A stretch of 18,356 bases of DNA from Desulfobacterales bacterium (GTDB taxonomy: Bacteria > Desulfobacterota > Desulfobacteria > Desulfobacterales > 4be13): positions 1 through 18,356 of the forward strand of contig JAOZRQ010000062.1 of assembly GCA_029940115.1 (NCBI GenBank), read 5' to 3'. Shown here piece after piece: positions 7,568-14,441 of the stretch (positions are counted from its first letter, which is position 1; every line of letters starts with the position of its first letter). The position numbers and the translations under genes were made by a program. The notes under the pieces are model-generated. The model was not told the origin of the DNA, did not search any database, and saw nothing but the letters and a program-made list of their open reading frames with translations.

Positions 7568-9706
7568 TCAGTATTCAATATTCTCTGGCGCAACTTCTGC
7601 CAGCTTTTTCAACAAAGAACAGATCGCCTGATATTCTTCTCTGACAACACGGACGGGGTCATAATTGTCAATCTCCAGAGCGTCCTTGGCATATCCGGGC
7701 TGGGGGCTTAGTGCCGTCTGATAGTATGCGATGGCTTTATCCAGTTCCTGTCTGCTTTGATGCAACACCTTCAGGTTGTCAGTCGGATCCGGAATTGTGG
7801 GATCAATGGTCGCCAAGGTTTCACGGAGGTTTTCGATGGCCGCATCCACTTTCATCCTGACCGCTTGGGCCCCTCTCAGATTTTTGTCGTTCCCGGATAT
7901 TCGTGATGACTCCTGAAAATGGTCTGTCGCCTGAACAACATGCCCCTTCCGTATTAGTGCAAGCCCCAAGCCGTTATGGGCGTCCACATAATCGGGCGAT
8001 ATAAGTAGCGCATGGGAATAGTGGCCCATGGCTTCATCAAGCCTGCCTTGGGCCGTGAGGGCATTTCCCATGTTATTGAGGGCTTTGATGTGCTGAGGGT
8101 CTCTCCGCAACGATTCAGCATAATACCTGATCGCCTCATCAATCTTCCCCTTCCGGAACAGGGCGATTCCGATATTGTTGAGGGTTTCCGCATCGGGTGA
8201 GATGCGGAGGGCTTCAGCATAGTGGCGGATGGCCTCATCAAACTGCCCTTGGTGGAGCAACGTGTTGCCGAGGTTGTAATGAATCGTATCATTGTTCGTG
8301 GTTACGCGAAGCGTATGTTCATAAAGCGTGACACTATCCTTCCAGTATCCCGCCTGCAACCCTGTCATTGCCATAAAGATGAGGAGAATGACCGAGGCGA
8401 ATGCCGCGAGCCATCTCCTCGGATCCCCCCATCTCGTCATCCGCTTGAAAGAGAGAGCGGAGATCATCGCAGGCGTTTCCCAGGCAATCATCAGAAAGAG
8501 ACCGATGAGCGGGATATAGGTGTATCGGTCAGCCATGGCCTGCTTTCCGACCTGTACCAACCCGATCACCGGCACAAGCGTTCCGAGATACCAGAGCCAT
8601 CCTGTCAAAAGCCAAGGGCGATGCCTCATATTCCGGAGGACCAGCCAGGATATGAATATCAGCATTAGACATGCGGCCCCGGCCTGCCATCCCAAAACCG
8701 TCCGGGAATGCGGATAGAAGACGGCCAAAGGATGAGGCCAGACCATCTTCCCGATATAAGCGATATAGGCGATCAGCGCGTTGGATAGTCTGACATCCAA
8801 CGGGATGATATCCAGACCACCTACTGATCCCCCGCCCTGCTGGACAAAAAAGGTGACCCCGCATGATACTGCTGAAAGCACAAAGAAAGGTATCTTTTCC
8901 AGAAGGGAAAAACTGGATACTGGATACTGGATACTCAATACTTGGGGTTTCAAGTTTCTGGTTTCAAGTTTCGGATTTCGGATTTCGGATTTCGGATTTC
9001 GGTTGAGGGGCCAGTAGTCGAGGAGGAGCAACACAAAGGGAAGGGTGACAAGCATCGGCTTTGCCATCAGGCCCAAGGTAAAGAAGATGAGAGTCAGCAG
9101 ATAGCGGCTCGTTTCCGGTTGTTCCACATAGCGGACATAGCTCCATAAGGTCAACATCCAGAAGAGCATGCTCAACATATCTTTGCGTTCTGACACCCAC
9201 GCGACCGATTCCACATGAAGCGGGTGAAGCGCGAACAACGCGGCCACAAACGCGCTGGGCCATAAGGGGGCGATGGGCGATGGGCGATGGGCGATGGGTG
9301 AGGGGCCTCTTGCCTCTCGCCTCTCGCCCCTCGCCCCTTGCCCGGTCATCCGGATGAGAACAGAGAACAACAACAGGGTGTTTGCCATATGAAAGATCAG
9401 ATTGGTGAGATGATGCTGCCCCGGGTTCATTCCATAGAGTTCGACATCCAGCATATGGGAGAGCCACGTCAGCGGATGCCAGTTGCTTGAATGTGTGGCG
9501 GTGAATGCCCAGATGACACCCTCTGAGGTCAGCCCGCGCCGGACATGGGCATTTTCGGTGACATACAGGGGGTCATCATAGTTGATGAATTCATGGTGAC
9601 TCACTTGGCCATACACGGCATAGATGGCGATGACAAGAAACAGGCAGATTAAGAGATCCGGGCGGATGCCGGCCCATCGGTTGTCATGGATATTTTTACT
9701 GGTCAT
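7568..9706 (-). CDS. Copy C: TMTC/PMT-like GT-C glycosyltransferase with TPRs and a distinct C-terminal tail
   Basis: Paralogue of 712 residues. The ATG lies three bases after the stop of copy B, so B and C probably form a coupled pair; GAGAAAG in the end of copy B is the best ribosome binding site. TM1 (15-33), FINYDDP (40-46), where the first Asp of the usual DD is kept, NWHPLTWLSHMLD (75-87), HHLTNLIFH and ADRYTYIPLIG (392-402) define the membrane enzyme. About four TPR units cover 474-605. Residues 606-712 form a tail that is less clearly TPR and has no counterpart in the other copies. Site 1 insertion 121-147 encodes GARGERRE and PSPIAHR; site 2 insertion is 237-266. Substrate unknown. 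Confidence 0.91.
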   Translation of the reverse strand: MTSKNIHDNRWAGIRPDLLICLFLVIAIYAVYGQVSHHEFINYDDPLYVTENAHVRRGLTSEGVIWAFTATHSSNWHPLTWLSHMLDVELYGMNPGQHHLTNLIFHMANTLLLFSVLIRMTGQGARGERREARGPSPIAHRPSPIAPLWPSAFVAALFALHPLHVESVAWVSERKDMLSMLFWMLTLWSYVRYVEQPETSRYLLTLIFFTLGLMAKPMLVTLPFVLLLLDYWPLNRNPKSEIRNPKLETRNLKPQVLSIQYPVSSFSLLEKIPFFVLSAVSCGVTFFVQQGGGSVGGLDIIPLDVRLSNALIAYIAYIGKMVWPHPLAVFYPHSRTVLGWQAGAACLMLIFISWLVLRNMRHRPWLLTGWLWYLGTLVPVIGLVQVGKQAMADRYTYIPLIGLFLMIAWETPAMISALSFKRMTRWGDPRRWLAAFASVILLIFMAMTGLQAGYWKDSVTLYEHTLRVTTNNDTIHYNLGNTLLHQGQFDEAIRHYAEALRISPDAETLNNIGIALFRKGKIDEAIRYYAESLRRDPQHIKALNNMGNALTAQGRLDEAMGHYSHALLISPDYVDAHNGLGLALIRKGHVVQATDHFQESSRISGNDKNLRGAQAVRMKVDAAIENLRETLATIDPTIPDPTDNLKVLHQSRQELDKAIAYYQTALSPQPGYAKDALEIDNYDPVRVVREEYQAICSLLKKLAEVAPENIEY
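8909..9004. repeat. Heptanucleotide array, site 2 of copy C
   Basis: The plus strand has three TGGATAC units (8917-8937), where other copies have GTGATGC units, then CAAGTTTC-like and GGATTTC units ending at GGTTGAGGGGCC. It encodes NPKSEIR plus a unique SIQYPVSS stretch. The replacement of one 7-mer by an unrelated 7-mer at the same site is notable. Confidence 0.88.
9266..9343. repeat. Paired heptanucleotide arrays, site 1 of copy C
   Basis: GGGCGAT units (9266-9298) are followed by TTGCCTC/TCGCCTC/TCGCCCC units (9306-9343). It encodes GARGERREARG then PSPIAHRPSPIA. The two blocks are approximately complementary and could pair. Confidence 0.9.
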
Positions 9707-9709
9707 GGC

Positions 9710-11710
9710 TCAATCTTTCTCTTTTGTTGATCCTGACAATACTCTTTCAAGATTTTTTCGGACATCCACATAATCAGGCTTTATTCGCAATGCCTTCTGA
9801 AAACAGGCGATGGCCTCATCCGCCTTTCCTTTCTGAAACAGGGCCGCTCCGAGGTTGTTGAGCGCGGCGATATGATTCGGCGATCTCCGCAACACTTCTC
9901 GGAAATGAACCGTCGCTTCATTAATCTTCCCTATTACAAACAGGGCCGTGCCGAGGTTGAAGCGCACATGAACATTGTCAGGATCAATTTCCAAGGCTTG
10001 GGCATAATGTCTGCTCGCCTCATCGGTTCTTCCCATTTTTTCCAAGGCAATTCCCATGTTGTTATGCGTCTTTGCCAGACCCGGACTGATCCGCAGAGCT
10101 TCTGCGTACTGCCGGATGGCCGCCTCGATCTTCCCCTGTTCTTCCAGAGCGGTCCCCAGATTGTTGTGCGCCTCCACAAACTTGGGCTTTATCCGCAACG
10201 CCTCTTTGTAGTGGGTGATGGCTTGGTTGATTTTGCCCTGATTTTGCAGGACAACGCCGAGATCCAGATGCGTGGTATAGTTGCCGGTGGTCACCTCGAG
10301 GGCATGTTCAAAGAGGGTGACGCTGTTTGCCCAGTATCCTGCTTGGATGTATGTCGTTCTTATCAGAATCAAAAGAATTGCCGCGGCGATGATTGCAACA
10401 AAGACTTTTTCATGTCGCCTATCCCTGATTCGCGGAAATTCGGGTACAGCCCACGCGATCATGACAAATATGCCGATGAGCGGGATATAGGTGTATCGGT
10501 CCGCCATGGACTGCAATCCGACCTGAACCAGCCCGATGACCGGTACCAGCGTACCGAGGTACCAGAGCCATCCCACGATGAAATAGGGACGCGTCCTTCT
10601 GGTCCTGACGGCCAAGAGAGAGATGATGAGAAGCAACGCGGCCGATCCTGCAATCTCCCACCATTGGGGCATTCCAGGATGCGGATACAAATAGGCCAAG
10701 TCAACGGGCCAGAGCATTTTATGCAGATAGCGGATGGTTGAGACCAGCGCGTTCGCAATTCTGACATCCAGAGGGAACCATTCCAACGGCTTCACCGCTC
10801 CCCCCTGTTGTTGCACAAGAAAGGTGGTCACGCTGGACAACGCCGCAAGAATGAAGAAGGGGAGTTTTTCAATGATGGAGACTTGAAACTTGAAACTTTC
10901 GGATTCCCGACAACAAATGTCGGGGACAAGTTTCGGATTTTGAATTTTGAATTTGTTTCGGATTTCGGATTTCGGATTTCGGATTTGTTTCGGATTTCGG
11001 ATTTCGGATTTCAAATTTCTATCAAGCGGCCAGTAATCCAGAAGGATCAGCACAAAGGGCAATGTCACAAGCATCGGCTTGGCCATCAGGCCGAGGGCGA
11101 AGCAGAGGATCACTGTCAGGTAGGTGTGCCATTTCGGATGTTCGACATACCGGACGTATGCCCATAAGGTGAGCATCCAGAAAAACGCGCTCAACAGATC
11201 CTTCCGCTCCGAGACCCAAGCCACCGATTCCACATGAAGCGGGTGGAGCGCGAACAACGCGGCGGCGATGCCGCAGGTGAGGGGTGAGGGGTGAGGGGCG
11301 AAGGATGAAGGATGAAGGGTCTTTTCCCTCTCACTTCTCGCCTCTCGCCTCTCGCCCCCTTCGGCCATCCTTTTGAGAACGAAAAACAACAGCAACGTGT
11401 TTGCGATGTGAAAGAGCAGATTGGTCATATGATGCTGACCCGGATTCATCCCGTAAAGTTCCACATCGAGCATATGGGAGAGCCATGTCAGGGGATGCCA
11501 GTTGTCCGCGTGCGCAGTCGTAAAAGCCCATGCCACGCCCTTCAGGGTCAGTCCGGCCCGGACGTGTGGATTTTTGGTGACATACTGATCGTCATCAAAC
11601 GCGACAAACTCATGGTCCCTCACCTGCCAGTAAGCACCAAGGGTGGTGATGACAAGAAACAGGCAGATCAGTAAATCGGCTCGTATATTGAAAATGGTTT
11701 CCCGATGCAT
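9710..11710 (-). CDS. Copy B: TMTC/PMT-like GT-C glycosyltransferase with five TPRs
   Basis: Paralogue of 666 residues from the ATG at 11710, which has AGAGGAA about 11 bases upstream. The longer in-frame start at 11887 is disfavoured because the extra 59 residues are encoded by the dispersed element at 11761-11883. TM1 (11-29), FVAFDDD (35-41), NWHPLTWLSHMLD (70-82), HHMTNLLFH and ADRYTYIPLIG in the late membrane part mark the family. About five TPR units and a partial one occupy the last 180 residues. The site 1 insertion (116-145) has removed the WPSAFV start of the following membrane segment, which now reads CGIAAALFALHP. The site 2 insertion is 232-278. Its stop lies three bases before the start of copy C. 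Confidence 0.9.
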   Translation of the reverse strand: MHRETIFNIRADLLICLFLVITTLGAYWQVRDHEFVAFDDDQYVTKNPHVRAGLTLKGVAWAFTTAHADNWHPLTWLSHMLDVELYGMNPGQHHMTNLLFHIANTLLLFFVLKRMAEGGERREARSEREKTLHPSSFAPHPSPLTCGIAAALFALHPLHVESVAWVSERKDLLSAFFWMLTLWAYVRYVEHPKWHTYLTVILCFALGLMAKPMLVTLPFVLILLDYWPLDRNLKSEIRNPKQIRNPKSEIRNKFKIQNPKLVPDICCRESESFKFQVSIIEKLPFFILAALSSVTTFLVQQQGGAVKPLEWFPLDVRIANALVSTIRYLHKMLWPVDLAYLYPHPGMPQWWEIAGSAALLLIISLLAVRTRRTRPYFIVGWLWYLGTLVPVIGLVQVGLQSMADRYTYIPLIGIFVMIAWAVPEFPRIRDRRHEKVFVAIIAAAILLILIRTTYIQAGYWANSVTLFEHALEVTTGNYTTHLDLGVVLQNQGKINQAITHYKEALRIKPKFVEAHNNLGTALEEQGKIEAAIRQYAEALRISPGLAKTHNNMGIALEKMGRTDEASRHYAQALEIDPDNVHVRFNLGTALFVIGKINEATVHFREVLRRSPNHIAALNNLGAALFQKGKADEAIACFQKALRIKPDYVDVRKNLERVLSGSTKEKD
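10877..11025. repeat. Heptanucleotide array, site 2 of copy B
   Basis: ACTTGAA-type heptamers (10880-10898), a small hairpin (CCCGACA, loop, TGTCGGG; about 10907-10925), then GGATTTC units with AATTTGTTT-type spacers up to 11020. The spacer is shared with copy F, suggesting common descent or sequence exchange between these arrays. It encodes SEIRNPK-type repeats. Confidence 0.9.
11276..11362. repeat. Paired heptanucleotide arrays, site 1 of copy B
   Basis: GGGTGAG, GGGCGAA and GGATGAA units (11276-11320) face TTCTCGC/CTCTCGC units (11330-11362). It encodes GGERREARSERE and HPSSFAPHPSPL. The array reaches into the next membrane segment, replacing its first residues. Confidence 0.88.
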
Positions 11711-11911
11711 CTCTGGATCAGTTCCTCTATCCAAGTCCCAAGTTTCTGGTTCTAACGGTTCTGATTCTAACGGATTTTGATGAACGCTGATGAACGCCGA
11801 TGCACCCGCACTCTGGCCGGCGCACAGGCCGTATGCGTTCATCTGCGGTTCATATCGGAAACCACAAAAACCATTAGAATCAGTCAAGTTTCAAGTTTCA
11901 AGTCCCAAGTC
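11711..11911. other. Repeat-rich gap between copies A and B
   Basis: No gene is supported. From high to low coordinates it holds a CAAGTTT heptamer array abutting the stop of copy A (11884-11911), the palindromic element at 11761-11883, a 15-base direct duplication (TCTGGTTCTAACGGT / TCTGATTCTAACGGA, about 11745-11775) and a few CAAGTCC-type heptamers. Confidence 0.7.
11761..11883. repeat. Dispersed palindromic element (fuller copy)
   Basis: The ends are inverted repeats: 11761-11779 against 11865-11883 with 2 mismatches in 19. The arms continue inward imperfectly, with GATGAACGCTGATGAACGC against GCGTTCATCTGCGGTTCAT. One end recurs exactly at 724-742. There is no coding capacity of its own, so it looks like a non-autonomous or REP-class element. 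Confidence 0.7.
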
Positions 11912-14068
11912 TCATTTTTTCCTCTGGCTCAACACCTTTTTAATATTTTCAGCGGTGTCCCTGAAATCAGGGTTTATTCGCAGGGCCACCCGAAAATGGA
12001 TGAGCGCCTCCTCGATATTTCCTTTGCGAAACAGGGCCACGCCCAGGTTGCTATGCGCTTCCGAGTTCTTGGGGTTGATCCGCAGGGCTTCTCGAAGATG
12101 GATAATCGCCTCATCGGCATTCCCATCTTTCAGGAGCGCAGCGCCCAGCGCGTTGAAGGCTGTGGTTGAATCAGGATTTAAGCGCGCCGCCTCTGAAAAA
12201 TGATGCATCGCCTGATCCCGTTTCCCCTGTTTTTCCAAGACAAGCCCCAAGTTGATGCGGGCTTTTATCAGACCCGGATCAGACGCCAATGCTTGGGAAT
12301 AATGGCTGATCGCTTCTAAGATTCTCCCCTGTTCCATCAGAGCGATGGCCAAGTTGTTATGAGCCTTTGCGTCATTCGGTCTGATACGCACCGCGTCCGA
12401 GAGATGATGGATCGCCTCGGTCATTCTTCCCTGTTTTTGGAGAACAAGCCCGAGATTGGTGTGCGCGACCACGTTCTTCTCTGTGACGTCAATGGCATGT
12501 TCAAAGAGCGCGATGCTGTTCCGCCAATATCCTGCTTGTATATACGTCATCCCCATAAGAATGGCAAGAAGTATTGCTGACACCGTTGCAACAATCAGAT
12601 ACGACAATCGGGCTGTCCGGAGTGCCAAAATGAAATTTTGGCAGAGCCGAAGGCGAGAAAGATGGATGCAAAGCGATTTCCCGCCCCTGCCCATGCCCGG
12701 TGTCGGGCACGGAGTACAAGAAGGGAAATCAGGTTTCTTTGACCATTGGGCCAAAAGGTCGGGAACGCCCCAAGCGATCATGACAAATATGCCAATAAGC
12801 GGGATATAAGAATACCGGTCTGCCATGGCCTGTGACCCCACTTGAACCAGACCGATAACGGGCACAAGGGTTCCAAGATACCAGAGCCACCCGATGGCAA
12901 GCCAAGGACGCCGGCGGATATGCCAGACAACCAACAAAGATATGCCCGCGAGCAGCAAACCCGAAACGACAGGTTGCCACATCGGCAATCGCTGATAGGG
13001 ATAAAAGAAGGTCAGATCCCAAGGGCAGATCATCTTCCCCAAGTATCTGACGTAAGCGACCAGCGCATTGGCGATCCTGATGTTCAGCGGATACGCCTCA
13101 AATGATCCCATCGCACCGCCGCGTTGCTGAACAACAAAGGTGATCACGCTTGACACAGCCACAAGGAGAAGCAGGGGCAATTTTTCCAGAAATAGAAACG
13201 TGAGGCGTGAGGCGTGATGCGTGAAACGTGATGCGTGAGGCGTGAGGCGTGAGGCGTGAGACGTGAGGCGTGAGGCGTGATGCGTGAAACGTGATGCGTG
13301 ATGCGTGATGCGTGATGCGTGATGCGTGATGCGTGATGCGTGATGCGTGGATTTCGAGTTTCGAGTTTCGAGTTTCAAGTTTCGATTGAGGGGCCAGTAG
13401 TCGAGAAGAAGGAGTACGAACGGGAGTGTCACCAACATCGGCTTGGCCATGAGTCCCAAGGTGAGAAAGAGAGGGATCGGCAGATAGCGGCTGATGTTGG
13501 GGGATCGGGCATAGCGGTCATAGCTCCACAGGGTCAGGAAGAAGAAGAATGTGCTCAGAACATCTTTGCGCTCGGCCACCTGCGCGACGGACTCCACATG
13601 AAGCGGATGGAGCGCAAACAGGGCCGCCGTGAACGCGCTTGGCCAAATAGAGGCGAGGGGCGACGAGGGGCGAGGGGCGAGGGGCCCCCTTGCCTCTTGC
13701 CTCTTGCCTCGCCCGGTCATCCGGTAGAGGAGAAAGAACAACAACAGGGTGTTTATCATATGAAAGAGCAGGTTGGTCATATGATGCTGGCCCGGGTTCA
13801 TCCCATAGAGCTCCACATCCAACATATGGGAGAGCCACGTCAGCGGGTGCCAGTTCGCTGAATGACTGGCGGAGAATGCCCATATGACGCTCTCCCGCGT
13901 CAGCCCGGCCCGGACATGAGGGTTTTCTGTGACATACAGGTCATCATCAAAGTCAACAAATTCATGATTCCTGACTTGGCCATAGACCCCAAGGGTGGTG
14001 ATGACAAGAAACAGGCTGATCAGAAGATCGCAACGGATGTTGGACCATGTGGGTTTGTCAATTTTCAT
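11912..14068 (-). CDS. Copy A: TMTC/PMT-like GT-C glycosyltransferase with five TPRs, three insertions
   Basis: First paralogue in transcription order; 718 residues. TM1 (12-30), FVDFDDD (37-43), NWHPLTWLSHMLD (72-84), HHMTNLLFH and ADRYSYIPLIG (416-426) define the membrane enzyme; five TPR units and a partial one fill about 525-718. It has three insertions. Site 1 is at 118-140. Site 2 is at 230-290 and holds HASRITH/HASRLTP repeats. A third, at about 444-485, is a Pro/Cys-rich stretch absent from the others and encoded by an apparent palindromic element. ESVAQVAERKD replaces the usual ESVAWVSERKD. No good ribosome binding site precedes the ATG; instead a heptamer array starts four bases upstream. 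It is probably an inner-membrane protein O-glycosyltransferase; substrate unknown. Confidence 0.9.
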   Translation of the reverse strand: MKIDKPTWSNIRCDLLISLFLVITTLGVYGQVRNHEFVDFDDDLYVTENPHVRAGLTRESVIWAFSASHSANWHPLTWLSHMLDVELYGMNPGQHHMTNLLFHMINTLLLFFLLYRMTGRGKRQEARGPLAPRPSSPLASIWPSAFTAALFALHPLHVESVAQVAERKDVLSTFFFFLTLWSYDRYARSPNISRYLPIPLFLTLGLMAKPMLVTLPFVLLLLDYWPLNRNLKLETRNSKSTHHASRITHHASRITHHASRFTHHASRLTSHASRLTPHASRFTHHASRLTFLFLEKLPLLLLVAVSSVITFVVQQRGGAMGSFEAYPLNIRIANALVAYVRYLGKMICPWDLTFFYPYQRLPMWQPVVSGLLLAGISLLVVWHIRRRPWLAIGWLWYLGTLVPVIGLVQVGSQAMADRYSYIPLIGIFVMIAWGVPDLLAQWSKKPDFPSCTPCPTPGMGRGGKSLCIHLSRLRLCQNFILALRTARLSYLIVATVSAILLAILMGMTYIQAGYWRNSIALFEHAIDVTEKNVVAHTNLGLVLQKQGRMTEAIHHLSDAVRIRPNDAKAHNNLAIALMEQGRILEAISHYSQALASDPGLIKARINLGLVLEKQGKRDQAMHHFSEAARLNPDSTTAFNALGAALLKDGNADEAIIHLREALRINPKNSEAHSNLGVALFRKGNIEEALIHFRVALRINPDFRDTAENIKKVLSQRKK
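12614..12739. repeat. Palindromic insertion inside copy A
   Basis: This stretch has no counterpart in the other five paralogues and sits between the membrane segments ending VPDLLAQW and starting LIVATVSAILL. It contains a perfect hairpin (TGCCAAAAT, loop GAA, 12623-12643) and an inverted pair around GCCCGGTGTCGGGC near 12694. It keeps the frame open (126 bases, 42 codons). It is likely a dispersed repeat captured in frame. Confidence 0.6.
13199..13388. repeat. Heptanucleotide array, site 2 of copy A
   Basis: On the plus strand GTGAGGC/GTGATGC/GTGAAAC units run from about 13200 to 13346, including eight perfect consecutive GTGATGC copies at 13291-13346. GAGTTTC/AAGTTTC units then run to 13382. 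It encodes HASRITH, HASRLTP and related heptapeptides. The perfect octad is the most slippage-prone tract in the window. Confidence 0.95.
13649..13714. repeat. Paired heptanucleotide arrays, site 1 of copy A
   Basis: GGGCGAG units (13652-13684) face TTGCCTC units (13689-13711), with CCCCC at the junction. It encodes GKRQEARGPLAPRPSSPLA. The two blocks are approximately complementary. Confidence 0.88.
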
Positions 14069-14071
14069 TTC

Positions 14072-14106
14072 AGGGTTTAGGGTTAAGGGTCAAGGGTTAA
14101 GGGAGC
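14072..14106. repeat. AGGGTTA-type heptanucleotide array in the leader of copy A
   Basis: Five consecutive heptamers: AGGGTTT, AGGGTTA, AGGGTCA, AGGGTTA, AGGGAGC. A related, more degenerate stretch at about 14486-14520 encodes part of the C-terminus of the neighbouring GT-C gene. Confidence 0.75.
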
Positions 14107-14193
14107 TTAACCCTAAAAAGCAAAGAGGGTATAAAGGTAGGCCGTCTAAACCAGCCAATTTCACTTGGCCGCCTCTTGGCCCACCCTTGTTTT

Positions 14194-14224
14194 CCCCAAA
14201 TCCTGTCGGGACAGGCGTTTGGGG
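14194..14224. repeat. Hairpin downstream of the lone GT-C gene
   Basis: CCCCAAA pairs with TTTGGGG, with an inner CCTGTC/GACAGG stem. No T-run follows on either strand, so it is more likely a repeat or RNA-stabilising hairpin than an intrinsic terminator. Confidence 0.5.
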
Positions 14225-14310
14225 CGACATTGCCGAGTCCGGAAGTCAGGCAAAAAAACATGGCTGAAAACGGCATCTTTCATTTTGCCTGAAAGGTGGC
14301 TCACACTTTT

Positions 14311-14369
14311 CAGTCTGCAGTTCCGCCTTCAGGCGGTGCGAGACCGCCTGAAGGCGGAACTACAAACTG
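14311..14369. repeat. REPIN-like palindrome, copy 1
   Basis: Two 27-base arms (14311-14337 and 14343-14369) are inverted repeats with 2 mismatches around the loop GCGAG. Each arm itself contains a small hairpin, CCGCC TTCA GGCGG, which is the layout of a REP doublet. The same repeat occurs at 14410-14441 (single) and 17709-17766 (doublet). Confidence 0.85.
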
Positions 14370-14409
14370 AAAATGCCCGGGTAAAGATATCGGATCAATT
14401 CGCCACTGT

Positions 14410-14441
14410 GCGAGACCGCCTAAAGGCGGAACTACAAACTG
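14410..14441. repeat. REP-like single unit overlapping the GT-C stop codon
   Basis: It shares GCGAGACCGCCT with the loop and right arm of copy 1 and continues AAAGGCGGAACTACAAACTG. The TAG stop of the glycosyltransferase (14432-14434) lies within it, in the conserved CTACAAACTG part. Confidence 0.85.

Larger units (their letters stand above)
14069..14431. other. Repeat-rich gap between the lone GT-C gene and copy A
   Basis: No gene is supported. It contains five AGGGTTA-type heptamers (14072-14106) just upstream of copy A, a hairpin at 14194-14224 (CCCCAAA outer and CCTGTC inner stems), a REPIN-like palindrome at 14311-14369 and a single half of the same repeat at 14410-14441. Any promoter for the paralogue cluster would be expected here, but I cannot identify one. 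Confidence 0.65.

Noticed and set aside
7369..7593. N-terminal extension of copy D to the ATG at 7593 or 7449
   Set aside because: The added residues come from hexamer repeats and a hairpin, and the 7593 start overlaps copy C. I kept the ATG at 7368 but note the alternative.
11711..11887. N-terminal extension of copy B to the ATG at 11887
   Set aside because: The extension is encoded by a dispersed palindrome and has no membrane or family similarity; the ATG at 11710 aligns with the paralogues.
14072..14106. Telomere-like AGGGTTA repeat marking a replicon end
   Set aside because: Only five degenerate units in an internal position, matching the general heptamer pattern of this locus.
14194..14224. 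Intrinsic terminator of the GT-C gene
   Set aside because: The hairpin is good but is not followed by a T-run on either strand, so I list it only as a hairpin.
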